64,000 nucleotides of DNA from an uncultured Eggerthellaceae bacterium (GCA_910588095.1 CAJUQH010000010.1:8100-72099), one strand, 5' to 3'. Counted from the stretch's first letter, positions 26,001 through 34,659 are shown. The notes: generated by a model not told the origin, from the letters alone. A program made the numbers and translations.

Positions 26001-26636
26001 TTCGACACCCAAGGCGGGCCAGAAGTGCCCTCCATCAGCGCCACCTACGACCAGGACGTGACGCTGCCAGCGCCAGGGGCCCGCAACGGGTATCGGTTCC
26101 TAGGATGGAACACGAGAGCCGATGGCAGCGGGACGACTTATCAAGCAGGCATCGCCCTCGCCAAGCCCAACCTCGCCACGAGCGGCACGGCCACGCTCTT
26201 CGCCCAGTGGGATGCGACCATATCGGCGGTGGTCCCCCTTGAGGTAGAGGCCCAAGTCGACGTGCTCGGGCTGGAAGCGCCCAAGGAGGCGACGGGCTGC
26301 ATCGAGTCGCGCTGCGGCGAGCCTCTTAAGGTGGCAGAGGTGGGCCTCACCCCGCTTGATGGCGCGAAGGAGCTCTTCGGCGCGGGCAACGTATCTGACG
26401 TGTTCCTCGAGGTGCTAGCGAACAACGGCGCCTCTCCCAACGCCCGCTTCTCCTTGGGCTCTTCCGCAACCGAATCCGACGCATCCAAGCTCCAAGCCCT
26501 CACCATGGCAAGCTACGGAGCCCGCGTGCCCATAAGCTACCGCTTCACCATGCCGCCCGAGGTGCAGACCTCGCTTGTCGAACATGCCGACCCGACGCCA
26601 GTTTGCTCGGTGTACTACACGGTGGCGTTGGCATAG
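23067..26636 (+). CDS. Secreted BspA-LRR / InlB-repeat surface protein A
   Basis: A 1189 aa exported protein. The signal peptide ends near ALVPASALA. About residues 110-370 form a BspA-like leucine-rich region (ISPYAFYLSGVTDVMLPASV). A unique segment follows (about 370-545). InlB/Flg_new-type repeats with DGYTFKGWYDTS and TLYARW motifs fill about 546-1050; part of this is a 507-bp exact tandem DNA repeat. The last ~139 residues form a domain shared with proteins B and C, with cysteines in CIESRCGEPL and VCSVYYTVAL at the very end. There is no LPXTG motif or C-terminal membrane anchor. The ATG follows GGGAGGAG. Such proteins in gut bacteria are thought to bind host or bacterial surfaces; that role is inference. 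Confidence 0.85.
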   Translation: MGTSASFALARKITACIIAALLSLALVPASALAEDGRSGAEGSEGAFGSEVPTSPQPPSDPSTEASGSDVILSGAAESGEVEGSDTKPLTLASGLVGAPSSFINSDVALDGEPVIGSFTVDGLTYAVIDESTIELIGVAPSVILSEGSESAGVEESNSNQASGAGLANLALPETITYEGATYTLASISPYAFYLSGVTDVMLPASVSDVDDRAFRSSDVANVTVAEDNQTYSSFDGALYSADKTRLLLIPEGRVGAVLLPREAEVADPGKFSHCSLVDAISVEDGAAFASENGLLYTSDLTTLLRVPAGAEEITIRDGCTTIAAGAMEACANLATINAPASVNSISPDVFRAIPTVSLPAASVTDDGNGGKSGTQLTVLVAFSSADDDLPEAEPENIEVRLAATGCLEVWQNVGLFLQGERAAMDCPVSLNDADLMRASAANPRVYGNGHALIARLKRTTDWSVASSSQIAKDGSMAFSGSSWYINEFGSFVVNTANNNALLVYDIVSGTAGWTVVGWSYTADTKALISQGIWLSTSPNIYPKWQANKYTISFDVNGGKNEANNKPADVTATFDSKLPAINANKPKRDGYTFKGWYDTSAATGGTMYYDASNRAVSGKAWDKAKDTKLYARWAANPYTVEYWNKAGTTKLSSDANFKYDTARNLASEPSSGISTGYSAVGWATAKGQTEKTYEFGSSQKNLATSGTKTLYLAETPNKYTVSFNINGGKDEANSKPADATATFDSALPAINANKPKKDGYTFKGWYDTSAATGGTMYYDASNKAVSGKTWDKAKNTTLYARWAANPYTVEYWNKAGTTKLSSDANFKYDTARNLASEPSSGISTGYSAVGWATAKGQTEKTYEFGSSQKNLATSGTKTLYLAETPNKYTVSFNINGGKDEANSKPADATATFDSALPAINANKPKKDGYTFKGWYDTSAATGGTMYYDASNKAVSGKTWDKAKNTTLYARWAASPYAIAFDTQGGPEVPSISATYDQDVTLPAPGARNGYRFLGWNTRADGSGTTYQAGIALAKPNLATSGTATLFAQWDATISAVVPLEVEAQVDVLGLEAPKEATGCIESRCGEPLKVAEVGLTPLDGAKELFGAGNVSDVFLEVLANNGASPNARFSLGSSATESDASKLQALTMASYGARVPISYRFTMPPEVQTSLVEHADPTPVCSVYYTVALA
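23274..23318 (+). repeat. In-frame 45-nt REP-like palindromic unit (A1)
   Basis: Starts GTCATCCTGAGCG and ends AAGTCGAAGGGTCC, with an imperfect GCCGCCGAAAGCGGC core hairpin. It is read in frame as VILSGAAESGEVEGS in the linker after the signal peptide of protein A. The ends match a palindromic repeat commonly seen between genes in many bacterial genomes. Confidence 0.7.
23490..23564 (+). repeat. In-frame REP-like unit plus hairpin (A2)
   Basis: A second 45-nt unit (23490-23534), GTCATTCTGAGCG...GTCGAAGAATCC, read as VILSEGSESAGVEES. It is followed by a 9-bp perfect hairpin CAAGCCAGC-GGA-GCTGGCTTG (23544-23564). It interrupts the entry to the leucine-rich domain between ELIGVA and LALPETITYEG. 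Confidence 0.7.
24705..25982 (+). repeat. 507-bp tandem repeat within gene A
   Basis: Units start at 24705, 25212 and 25719 (each 169 codons; the third is cut at about 25982). Units 2 and 3 look identical over their shared length, and the second half of unit 1 is identical to that of unit 2, while the first half of unit 1 has scattered differences. This implies recent duplication or gene conversion, and repeat number may vary between strains. Confidence 0.93.
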
Positions 26637-26647
26637 GGCCGCGCTTG

Positions 26648-26679
26648 CTGAAGCCGCCCCCCTACAAGGACGGCTTCAG
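26648..26679. terminator. Inverted repeat between convergent gene A and the ATPase gene
   Basis: A 9-bp perfect stem, CTGAAGCCG (26648-26656) with CGGCTTCAG (26671-26679), and a 14-nt loop lie between the two convergent stops, reaching into the last codons of the ATPase gene. No clear T-tract follows on either strand, so a bidirectional terminator role is tentative. Confidence 0.4.
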
Positions 26680-27936
26680 AAGGAACTCGGTGATGCTGCG
26701 GATGGCAATCCCATCGATGTTCCGCGGATACGAGCCTTGTCCGGTCACCACCATCTTGGGGTAAGCATCGCCTATGGCTCGCAGCGGCCGCAGCTCGCGG
26801 TCGAGGGTTGCCTCGTCTCGCATGTCCTCGCACACCTGGATGTAGAAGCGTTCGCTGTCACGCGTGGCGACGAAGTCGACCTCTCCTTGGCGTAGCTTTC
26901 CGACAGCCACCTCGTAGCCTGCATAAAGAAGCTGCAGGTAGACGATGTTCTCGAGTGTGCGCCCCGGGTCGGAGTTGCGATAACCGTCGAGGAAGCTCCG
27001 CAGTCCCGTGTCGACGATGTAATGCTTGCCGTTGGTCTTCAGCAGCTCTTTCCCTTTGATGTCATACCGCTTGGCAGGGTAGAAAAGGTACGCATCGCAA
27101 AGCGAACTGATGTAGGCGCCCACCGTGTCGCTCGATGCCTTCTCCGAGTTCGAGCGCAGGGCGTTGGCGATGCTGTGGGGCGAGTTCTCGTTGCCGATGT
27201 TGTCGGCCAAGAACCGGCAGATGCGCTCGAGCAAGCGCCCGTTGCGCGGCAAGCGCGCGCCCTTGCGCCGGTCGCGCTCAAGGATGTCTCGTATGACTAC
27301 CGTGTCGTAGAGCGACTTGAGGTAGAGGCGGTGCTCGTCGCGGCTTGGCTCAGAGAAACTGAGGAAGGGGAAGCCTCCGTACTCGCGGAATTGCTCGAAC
27401 AGCATCCCGAGGGAGACCGGCGAGCCGTCGCGGTCTTCTGCGATGGCCTGGGGGTCATGGGTGGCGGGAGCGGCGATTCCGCGGAAGGCCAGGTACTCGG
27501 AGAACACGAGCGGGAGCATCTCGACTTCGACGTAGCGCCCGGAAAGCAGCGTGGAAAGCTCGCTCGACAGCAGGTGGGCATTGGAGCCGGTGATGTAGAT
27601 ATCGCAGTCGCCGTCGGCGCGCAGGGAATTGATGGTGCGTTCCCAGCCTTCTACTTCTTGCAGCTCGTCGAAGAACAGGTAGGGGCGGGGTATGCTCTCT
27701 ATGCGGCCCTTCACGGTTGCGTAGAGGCTTTGATAATCGCGGATGGCGTCGAACTCCATGGATTCCATCTGGAAGGAGATTATGCGATTCGCTTCGACGC
27801 CTTCTTGCCTCAGGCGCTCCTGCATGAGGGCAAGAAGCGATGATTTTCCGCACCTTCTTACGCCGGTAACTACCTTTATGAGGCCGGTGTCCTTGAAAAG
27901 AAGAAGCTGATTAAGATATTTTTCCCGTTCAATCAT
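26662..27936 (-). CDS. AAA ATPase with DUF4143 domain
   Basis: A 424 aa AAA_14/DUF4143-type ATPase. Walker A is GVRRCGKSSLL (about 26-36), Walker B is YLFFDELQEVEGWE and sensor 1 is ITGSNAHLLS. The C-terminal DUF4143 region ends in a PD-(D/E)XK-like segment with GEVDFVATRD. The family is common and often multicopy in gut bacteria; its function is unknown, and some members are suspected mobile or defence-linked proteins. The upstream 27937-27990 region is AT-rich and probably holds the promoter. It converges on gene A and is divergent from the leu operon. Confidence 0.88.
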   Translation of the reverse strand: MIEREKYLNQLLLFKDTGLIKVVTGVRRCGKSSLLALMQERLRQEGVEANRIISFQMESMEFDAIRDYQSLYATVKGRIESIPRPYLFFDELQEVEGWERTINSLRADGDCDIYITGSNAHLLSSELSTLLSGRYVEVEMLPLVFSEYLAFRGIAAPATHDPQAIAEDRDGSPVSLGMLFEQFREYGGFPFLSFSEPSRDEHRLYLKSLYDTVVIRDILERDRRKGARLPRNGRLLERICRFLADNIGNENSPHSIANALRSNSEKASSDTVGAYISSLCDAYLFYPAKRYDIKGKELLKTNGKHYIVDTGLRSFLDGYRNSDPGRTLENIVYLQLLYAGYEVAVGKLRQGEVDFVATRDSERFYIQVCEDMRDEATLDRELRPLRAIGDAYPKMVVTGQGSYPRNIDGIAIRSITEFLLKPSL

Positions 27937-28173
27937 GATATTTTCCTAATCTAAAAAACTTGCATGATTGGAAAGTTTTTAACATAGTATTGCCTTGATT
28001 TGCGTTTGGCAAGGGTTGGGAGAAACGGCGACTTGCTTGTGGGCTGGGGCCGCAGGCGGGTGTTGCAAGCGGGTAAAATCGTGGGAAGAGTACCCGGCCT
28101 TTGGGGCGCCGGTGCTAGAATGAAACGGTTTCACTTATCTGCGTACAGCGCGTTTCGAGAAGGAGGCCCCGCC

Positions 28174-29439
28174 GTGGCACGACCTATGACCATGGCCGAG
28201 AAGATTCTGGCCGCACACGCGGGCTTGGACGAGGTCCAGCCCGGGCAGCTCATCGAGTGCGACCTTGACCTGGTGCTGGCCAATGACGTGACGGCGCCCA
28301 TCGCCATTGCCAAGGTGAACGAGATAACCGGTCGCGTATTCGACCCTGAGCGCGTGGTGTTGGTGCCCGACCACTACGTTCCCAACAAGGACATCAAGAG
28401 CGCCGAGCAGGCCAAGATAGTGCGCGACTTCGCAAAGGCCCAGGGCGTGACCCACTACTACGAGGTGGGCTGCATGGGCGTTGAGCACGCGCTGCTGCCC
28501 GAGCAGGGCGTGGTGGGCGCGGGCGACCTGATGATAGGCGCCGACAGCCACACGTGCACCTATGGTGCGCTGGGGGCCTTCTCCACGGGCGTGGGCTCCA
28601 CCGATGCCGGGGTGGGCATGGCCACGGGCAAGGCGTGGTTCAAGGTGCCCGAGACCATCAAGTTCGTGGTGGATGGAAAGCTGGCGCCGGGCGTGACGGG
28701 CAAGGACGTCATCCTGCACATCATCGGCATGATAGGGGTGGACGGCGCCCTGTACAAGGCCATGGAGTTCACCGGCAGCGCCATCGAGGCCCTGCCCATG
28801 GACGAGCGCCTGAGCATATCGAACATGGCCATCGAGGCGGGCGGCAAGGCGGGGCTCATTCCCGTGGACGACGTCACCCGCGCTTACATGGACGGGCGGG
28901 TGGAGCGCCCCTACACGGCCTACTATTCCGATGACGACGCGGAATTCGCCGACGTCGTTTCCATCGACGCGGCCGACATCGTGCCCACCGTGGCCTTCCC
29001 GCATCTGCCCAGCAACACGCGTCCGGTGGCTGAAGCGCGCGACGTGCGCATAGACCAGGCGGTCATCGGCAGCTGCACCAACGGGCGGCTCGACGACATG
29101 CGCCAGGCGGCCGCTGTGCTGCGCGGGCGCAAGGTGCACCCCGATGTGCGCTGCATCGTGATTCCGGCTACCCAGCAGGTGTACCGCGCGTGCATCGACG
29201 AGGGGCTGATGGATGTGTTCTTGGACGCCAACTGCGCGGTGTCCACGCCTACGTGCGGCCCCTGCCTGGGCGGCTATATGGGCATCTTGGCGGCGGGCGA
29301 GCGCGCCATAGCCACCACCAACCGCAACTTCGTCGGCCGCATGGGCGACCCGACCTCGGAGGTGTATCTGTCCAGCCCGGCTGTGGCGGCGGCCAGCGCG
29401 GTGCTGGGGCATATTGGCCTGCCGGAAGACTTGGGCTGA
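28174..29439 (+). CDS. leuC: 3-isopropylmalate dehydratase large subunit
   Basis: Isomerises 2- to 3-isopropylmalate in leucine synthesis together with LeuD. The 421 aa length fits the homoaconitase-like (LeuC2) branch. 4Fe-4S ligands are in GSCTNG and the TCGPC pair near residue 350-355; DSHTCTYGALG is the substrate loop. I chose GTG at 28174 because AAGGAGG lies 7 nt upstream; an ATG four codons later is the alternative. A TAGAAT -10-like box lies near 28116. leuD follows after 29 bp. Confidence 0.93.
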   Translation: MARPMTMAEKILAAHAGLDEVQPGQLIECDLDLVLANDVTAPIAIAKVNEITGRVFDPERVVLVPDHYVPNKDIKSAEQAKIVRDFAKAQGVTHYYEVGCMGVEHALLPEQGVVGAGDLMIGADSHTCTYGALGAFSTGVGSTDAGVGMATGKAWFKVPETIKFVVDGKLAPGVTGKDVILHIIGMIGVDGALYKAMEFTGSAIEALPMDERLSISNMAIEAGGKAGLIPVDDVTRAYMDGRVERPYTAYYSDDDAEFADVVSIDAADIVPTVAFPHLPSNTRPVAEARDVRIDQAVIGSCTNGRLDDMRQAAAVLRGRKVHPDVRCIVIPATQQVYRACIDEGLMDVFLDANCAVSTPTCGPCLGGYMGILAAGERAIATTNRNFVGRMGDPTSEVYLSSPAVAAASAVLGHIGLPEDLG

Positions 29440-29468
29440 GAGCGCTTTATAGAGGAGATAGGAACGAC

Positions 29469-29960
29469 ATGAAGTACAAGGGAACCGCTCATCGCTACGG
29501 GCGCGACATCGACACCGACGTCATCATACCGGCGCGCTACCTGAACACGTCCGACCCGGCCGAGCTGGCCAAGCATTGCCTGGAAGACCTGGACACCGCG
29601 TTCGTCGAGCGCGTGCAGCCCGGCGACGTGATAGTGGCGGAGGAGAACTTCGGCTGCGGCAGCTCGCGCGAGCACGCCCCGATCGCCATCAAGGCAGCGG
29701 GCGTCGACGCGGTCATAGCCAAGAGCTTCGCGCGCATCTTCTACCGAAATGCCATCAACACGGGGCTGGCCATTTTGGAGTGCCCCGAGGCGGTGGACGC
29801 CATCAAGGCGGGCGATACCGTGAGCGTCGATACCGAGACGGGCACCATCACCGACGAGACGACGGGCGCCGTGTTCCAGGCGCAGCCGTTCCCGCCGTTC
29901 ATCGCCGAGATAATCGAAGCAGGCGGCCTGGTGGCGCGCTGGCAGAAGAAGCTTGCGTGA
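29469..29960 (+). CDS. leuD: 3-isopropylmalate dehydratase small subunit
   Basis: The 163 aa swivel-domain partner of LeuC. The signature motifs are DIDTDVIIPARYL near the N-terminus and FGCGSSREHAPIA at about 57-69, and it ends GGLVARWQKK. The start ATG follows GAGGAGATAGGA. Size and sequence match the archaeal-type short LeuD. The next stretch of about 320 bp holds a small ORF and inverted repeats before leuB. Confidence 0.94.
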   Translation: MKYKGTAHRYGRDIDTDVIIPARYLNTSDPAELAKHCLEDLDTAFVERVQPGDVIVAEENFGCGSSREHAPIAIKAAGVDAVIAKSFARIFYRNAINTGLAILECPEAVDAIKAGDTVSVDTETGTITDETTGAVFQAQPFPPFIAEIIEAGGLVARWQKKLA

Positions 29961-29999
29961 CGTGTTTTTATGTAGCGAATTAAAGAGTAAAATGGATTA

Positions 30000-30250
30000 G
30001 CGCTAGCGAAGTCCGCATGCGGGCGGTGCTCCCGAAAGGGGGTGACGCCTATGGACCTGTTCCGTGAAATCCTGAATGCTGTAGCAGCCTTTGCCACGGT
30101 TGCCGGGTTTATACTCGAAGTACTAAGGGAATATAAGCATCAACGGATGACGAGAGCTGAAAAGGGAAGGACCGGCGGCAACCGGTCCTAACCAATTCAT
30201 ATAGCTTGCGCCGCCCGCCCAGGATCACAACCTACGGGCTTCGCTAGCGC
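30000..30250. repeat. 12-bp inverted repeat flanking a small ORF between leuD and leuB
   Basis: GCGCTAGCGAAG (30000-30011) and CTTCGCTAGCGC (30239-30250) are exact inverted copies. Just inside them, GGGCGG (30021-30026) and CCGCCC (30211-30216) can also pair. A third inverted repeat, GGACCGG/CCGGTCC, closes the small ORF's 3' end (30168-30188). The layout suggests either a small mobile element or one large RNA fold around the ORF. Confidence 0.6.
30051..30191 (+). CDS. Small membrane-type peptide, unknown function
   Basis: A 46-codon ORF beginning MDLFREILNAVAAFATVAGF and ending in a basic tail (KHQRMTRAEKGRTGGNRS). The first 24 residues form one amphipathic or hydrophobic helix. The ribosome site AAGGGGGTGA ends 5 nt before the ATG and is close to a perfect consensus, which is why I call it real. 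Size and shape recall type I toxins or small membrane regulators, but no homologue is recognised. It sits inside the leu operon, between leuD and leuB. Confidence 0.6.
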   Translation: MDLFREILNAVAAFATVAGFILEVLREYKHQRMTRAEKGRTGGNRS

Positions 30251-30278
30251 CCTTATTATAGCAGGAAGGATAGCAGAT

Positions 30279-31385
30279 ATGAACACCTACAACGTTTGCC
30301 TTTTGCCCGGTGATGGCATCGGGCCCGAGATAATCGCCGAGGGCTGCAAGGTGCTCGATGCGGTGGGCGCCAAGCACGGCATGGCGTTCGATTACACCGA
30401 GGCGCTCATAGGCGGCTGCGCCATCGATGCGTGCGGCGAGGCGCTGCCCGCGGCTACGCTTGATGCTGCCAAGGCAGCCGACGCGGTGCTGCTGGCCGCG
30501 GTGGGCGGCCCTCAGTGGGATACCACCGACCCCAACCGCCCGCGCCCCGAGCAGGGGCTGCTGGGCATCCGCAAGGAACTGGGCCTGTACACCAACCTGC
30601 GCCCCGTGCAGATATTCAGCGCTCTGGCCGATGCGTCCACGTTGAAGCCCCAGGTCATCGATGGCGTGGACCTCATGATAGTACGCGAGTTGACCGGCGG
30701 TCTGTACTTCGGCGAGCGCATGCGCTTCTACGACGAGGAAGGCGCCGGCCCCGGCGGCAGCAATGGCCAGCGGGCCTTCGACACGCTGGAGTACCGCGAG
30801 TACGAGATCGAGCGCATCGCGCGCAAGGCCTTCGAGGCGGCGTCCAAGCGCCGTGGCCGCGTGCACTCCATCGACAAGGCCAACGTGCTGGAGACGAGCC
30901 GCCTGTGGCGCGAGGTGGTCCACGCCGTGCACGACGCCGACTTCCCCGAGATAGAGCTGGTGGACATGCTGGTGGACAACGCCGCCATGCAGCTGATAAG
31001 CCGCCCGGCCGACTTCGACGTGGTGGTGACCGAGAACATGTTCGGCGACATACTGTCCGACGAGGCAGCTCAGATAACCGGCTCGCTGGGCATGCTGGCC
31101 AGCGCCAGCCTGGGCGACGGCACGGCGCTCTACGAGCCGAGCCACGGCAGCGCGCCCGACATAGCTGGCTTAGGCGTGGCGAACCCGCTGGCCCAGGTCC
31201 TTTCGGTGGAGATGATGCTGCGCTACAGCTTCGATGCGGAAGCGGCCGCCGATGACGTGCGCCGCGCCGTGACCACGGTGCTGGACGAGGGCTGGCGCAC
31301 CGGCGACATAAAGGATGTGGGCACGCCCGCCGACAAGGTGGTAGGCTGCGCGGCCATGGGCGACTTGGTGGCGGAGCGCCTGTAG
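30279..31385 (+). CDS. leuB: 3-isopropylmalate dehydrogenase
   Basis: Oxidative decarboxylation of 3-isopropylmalate with NAD+, in leucine synthesis. The 368 aa protein has LPGDGIGPEI (about 8-17), GGPQWD, the substrate loop RELTGGLYFGER and the metal/NAD site NMFGDILSDEAAQITGSLGM; it then has EPSHGSAPDIAG. AGGAAGGA lies 10 nt before the ATG. leuA is not in the window. Confidence 0.96.
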   Translation: MNTYNVCLLPGDGIGPEIIAEGCKVLDAVGAKHGMAFDYTEALIGGCAIDACGEALPAATLDAAKAADAVLLAAVGGPQWDTTDPNRPRPEQGLLGIRKELGLYTNLRPVQIFSALADASTLKPQVIDGVDLMIVRELTGGLYFGERMRFYDEEGAGPGGSNGQRAFDTLEYREYEIERIARKAFEAASKRRGRVHSIDKANVLETSRLWREVVHAVHDADFPEIELVDMLVDNAAMQLISRPADFDVVVTENMFGDILSDEAAQITGSLGMLASASLGDGTALYEPSHGSAPDIAGLGVANPLAQVLSVEMMLRYSFDAEAAADDVRRAVTTVLDEGWRTGDIKDVGTPADKVVGCAAMGDLVAERL

Positions 31386-31506
31386 GGCCTTCCGCCTGGT
31401 CGCCCGCCCCAGATACCCGCTCCGGCGCTGTGCGGCGCTGGCCGTGCTCGGCCCCTGCGTGGTATGTTGATTCCAAGCAACGACTGAGCACGACCAAGGA
31501 GCTTCG

Positions 31507-32823
31507 ATGGCTATAAACGCACCGGAAGGCACCCGCGACCTGCTGCCCGATGAGGCGCTGTTCTGGGAGCGGTTCAAGGGCACGGCGGCTGAGGTGTTCG
31601 GCCGCTACGGCTACCTGCCCATCGACACGCCCATCATCGAGCAGACCGAGCTGTTCGTGCGCGGCATCGGCGAGGCCACCGACGTGGTGTCCAAGGAGAT
31701 GTTCACCGCCATATCGGGCGAGAACCTGCGCCGCTGGCTCGAGGAAGGGAAGGCTCCGAAGGCCAAGGGCCGCCTGAGCCTGCGCCCCGAGGGCACGGCT
31801 GGCACCGTGCGCGCCGTGGTGCAGCACGACTTGGTGCCCCAGGGCGCCGCACCGGCGAAGCTCATGTACGCCGGGCCGATGTTCCGCGCCGAGCGCCCGC
31901 AGAAGGGCCGCCAGCGCCAGTTCAACCAGATAGGAGTCGAGTGCCTGGGGGCCGAGGAGCCTACCATCGACGCCGAGGCCATCATCATGCTCATGCGCTT
32001 CTACGAGAAGGTGGGCATCCCGCGCGCCTCCATGCGCCTGCTGCTGAACTCCATGGGCTGCGAGCAGTGCCGGCCGCCCTATCGCGAGCTGGTGAAGGCC
32101 TACATGGACGAGCACGCGGCCGAGCTGTGCGAGACGTGCATGACCCGCGCCGAGCTGAACCCTCTGCGCGCCTTCGACTGCAAGAACGAGACGTGCGCGA
32201 CGGTCATGGCTGATGCGCCGAAGATAACCGACCATCTGTGCGAGGGCTGCCGCGAGCACTACGATGCGGTGAAGGCGCTGCTCGATGGCGCGGGCATCGC
32301 CTACGAGGAGGATCCGGCCCTCGTGCGCGGGCTCGACTACTACACGCGCACCGTGTTCGAAGTGCAGGCCACCGACGGCATGGGGTCGCAGAACGCCATC
32401 GGCGGCGGCGGCCGCTATGACAAGCTGGCCGAGGAAGTGGGCGGCCGTCCCACGCCGGGGCTCGGCTTCGCGCTGGGCTTCGAGCGTTGCGTGCTGGCGC
32501 TGGAGGCGGCCGGCGTCGAGCTGCCGCGGGCCCAGCGCTGCGACCTGTTCGTGGCCTGCGTGGACGATGGGGTGCGCGCGCACGCCTTCACGCTGGTGCA
32601 GCAATGCCGCGACGCGGGCTACATCTGCGAGATGGACCACCAGCACCGCAGCCTGAAGAGCCAGTTCAAGCTGGCGGACAAGCTAGGTGCGGCGCGAGTG
32701 GCGGTGCTCGGCCCCGACGAGCTGGCCCGCGGCCAGGTGACCCTGCGCGACATGGCGTCGCATGAGGAGTTCCCGGTCGCGCTGGACAGCGTGGCCGCCG
32801 AGCTTTCGCAGGCGCTTCTGTGA
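31507..32823 (+). CDS. hisS: Histidine--tRNA ligase
   Basis: A 438 aa class II aminoacyl-tRNA synthetase. It begins INAPEGTRDLLPDE, with motif 1 in YLPIDTPIIEQTELF, motif 2 in GPMFRAERPQKGRQRQFNQ and motif 3 in LGFALGFERCVLALE. The His-specific segments RGLDYYTRTVFE and GGGGRYDKL are intact. A Cys-rich stretch (CEQC, CETC, CKNETC, CEGC) in the insertion domain could bind zinc. It is followed 51 bp later by aspS, a common pairing. Confidence 0.96.
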   Translation: MAINAPEGTRDLLPDEALFWERFKGTAAEVFGRYGYLPIDTPIIEQTELFVRGIGEATDVVSKEMFTAISGENLRRWLEEGKAPKAKGRLSLRPEGTAGTVRAVVQHDLVPQGAAPAKLMYAGPMFRAERPQKGRQRQFNQIGVECLGAEEPTIDAEAIIMLMRFYEKVGIPRASMRLLLNSMGCEQCRPPYRELVKAYMDEHAAELCETCMTRAELNPLRAFDCKNETCATVMADAPKITDHLCEGCREHYDAVKALLDGAGIAYEEDPALVRGLDYYTRTVFEVQATDGMGSQNAIGGGGRYDKLAEEVGGRPTPGLGFALGFERCVLALEAAGVELPRAQRCDLFVACVDDGVRAHAFTLVQQCRDAGYICEMDHQHRSLKSQFKLADKLGAARVAVLGPDELARGQVTLRDMASHEEFPVALDSVAAELSQALL

Positions 32824-32874
32824 TAGGATAGGCGGACTGGCTTTTACCTGTTCCCGAGGGAGATTCAGAGCACT

Positions 32875-34659
32875 ATGGCACAAGATTTCACCAACGAGTA
32901 CTGCATGCACACGGCCACCGACGGGCAGCTGCGCCCCGCCGACATCGGCCGCGAGGTGACGCTGACCGGCTGGGCATGGCACACGCGCGACCACGGCGGC
33001 CTCATCTTCATAGACTTGCGCGACCGCACCGGCTACACCCAGGTGGTGGTCGACCCCGATTGCGTGACGCCCGAGGACTTCGCCACGGCCGAGCACCTGG
33101 GCCGCGAGTACGTGCTCAAGGTGACCGGCACCGTGCGCGCCCGCGCTGCCGAGGCGGTGAACCCCAACATGGAAACGGGCGAGATCGAGGTGCTGGCCAG
33201 CGCCGTCGAGGTGCTCAACACCAGCGTGACCCCGCCGTTCTCCATCGAAGACGGCATCGAGACCGACGAGACCACCCGCATGAAGTGGCGCTACCTGGAC
33301 ATCCGCCGCCCCGAGATGCTGTCGAGCTTGACGCTGCGCCACACGGTGGCCCAGGCCATGCGTCGGGCGCTGGACGAGCGCGGCTTCCTGGAGATCGAGA
33401 CGCCCATTCTGGCGAACTCCACGCCCGAGGGCGCCCGAGACTACATCGTGCCCAGCCGCCCGAACCCGGGCAAGTTCTACGCGCTGCCCCAGAGCCCCCA
33501 GCAGTTCAAGCAGATGCTCATGTGCGCCGGCGTCGAGCGCTACTACCAGATAGCCCGCTGCTTCCGCGACGAAGACCTGCGCGCCGACCGCCAGCCGGAG
33601 TTCACCCAGGTGGACATCGAGATGAGCTTCGTGCAGGGCGACGACGTGATGAACATGATGGAAGGCGTCATGGCCGAGGTGCTGAAAGCTGCCGGCGTGG
33701 ACGACGTGGCCTTCCCGCTGCAGCGCATGCCCTACGCCGAGTCGATGGAGCGCTTCGGCAACGACCGCCCCGACGTGCGCTTCGGCATGGAGCTGCACGA
33801 CATAACCGACATAGTGAAGGACACCGGCTTCAAGGTGTTCAGCAGCGTGGCGCAGTCTGGCGGCGTGGTGAAGTCCATCAACGCCAAGGGCGCTGGTGAC
33901 TGGAGCCGCGGCGACGTGGAGAAGCTGGCTACCATCGCCGAAGCGAACGGCGCGAAGGGCATGGCTTGGGTGGCGTTCACCACCGGCGGCGACGAGAAGA
34001 GCCCCATCAAGAAGTTCTTCACCGACGAGGAATGGGCCGCCCTCAAGTCTGCCATGGACGTGGAACCGGGCGACCTGCTGCTGTTCGCGGCTGACAAGCC
34101 CGAGATTGCCAACGCCGTGCTGAGCGCGCTGCGCCTGCACATGGCCGACGCGCTGGACGTGCCGCGACCGGGCCACAGCCTGTTGTGGGTGGTGGACTTC
34201 CCCATGTTCAAGTACGACGAGGACGAGAAGAAGTACGCTGCGGAGCATCACCCCTTCACGCACGTGCTCGACGACGACCTGGACAAGCTGGAGACGGCGC
34301 CGCTCGAGTGCGGCAGCTACTCCTACGACCTGGTCATGGACGGCTTCGAGGTGGGCGGCGGCACCATCCGCATCCACAACGCCGAGGAGCAGCGCCGCGT
34401 GCTGCGCGTGTGCGGCCTGACCGACGAGCAGATAGACGAGAAGTTCGGCCACCTTATCCACGCGCTGGAGCTGGGTGCCCCGCCCCACGGCGGCATCGCG
34501 CTGGGGCTCGATCGCCTGGTCATGCTGCTGGCCGGCAAGGACTCCATCCGCGACGTCATCGCCTTCCCCAAGACGAGCAGCGCGAGCGACCCCATGACCG
34601 GGGCGCCGGGCAGCGTGGCGGCGCGCCAGCTGAAGGAAGTGAACCTGCGCACGCTGTAG
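32875..34659 (+). CDS. aspS: Aspartate--tRNA ligase
   Basis: A 594 aa bacterial-type AspRS. The N-terminal OB anticodon domain contains GWAWHTRDHGGLIFIDLRDR, the catalytic domain has RYLDIRRPEM and CFRDEDLRADRQPEFTQ in parts (motif 2), and the bacterial GAD insertion domain lies between. Motif 3 is GGIALGLDRLVMLLAG. The start at 32875 follows GAGGGAGA. Whether it is discriminating (tRNA-Asp only) or also charges tRNA-Asn was not determined. Confidence 0.96.
   Translation: MAQDFTNEYCMHTATDGQLRPADIGREVTLTGWAWHTRDHGGLIFIDLRDRTGYTQVVVDPDCVTPEDFATAEHLGREYVLKVTGTVRARAAEAVNPNMETGEIEVLASAVEVLNTSVTPPFSIEDGIETDETTRMKWRYLDIRRPEMLSSLTLRHTVAQAMRRALDERGFLEIETPILANSTPEGARDYIVPSRPNPGKFYALPQSPQQFKQMLMCAGVERYYQIARCFRDEDLRADRQPEFTQVDIEMSFVQGDDVMNMMEGVMAEVLKAAGVDDVAFPLQRMPYAESMERFGNDRPDVRFGMELHDITDIVKDTGFKVFSSVAQSGGVVKSINAKGAGDWSRGDVEKLATIAEANGAKGMAWVAFTTGGDEKSPIKKFFTDEEWAALKSAMDVEPGDLLLFAADKPEIANAVLSALRLHMADALDVPRPGHSLLWVVDFPMFKYDEDEKKYAAEHHPFTHVLDDDLDKLETAPLECGSYSYDLVMDGFEVGGGTIRIHNAEEQRRVLRVCGLTDEQIDEKFGHLIHALELGAPPHGGIALGLDRLVMLLAGKDSIRDVIAFPKTSSASDPMTGAPGSVAARQLKEVNLRTL

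Noticed and set aside
26662..27936. The DUF4143 ATPase as part of a defence island
   Set aside because: No other defence genes are adjacent; the family is common and multicopy, so context gives no support.
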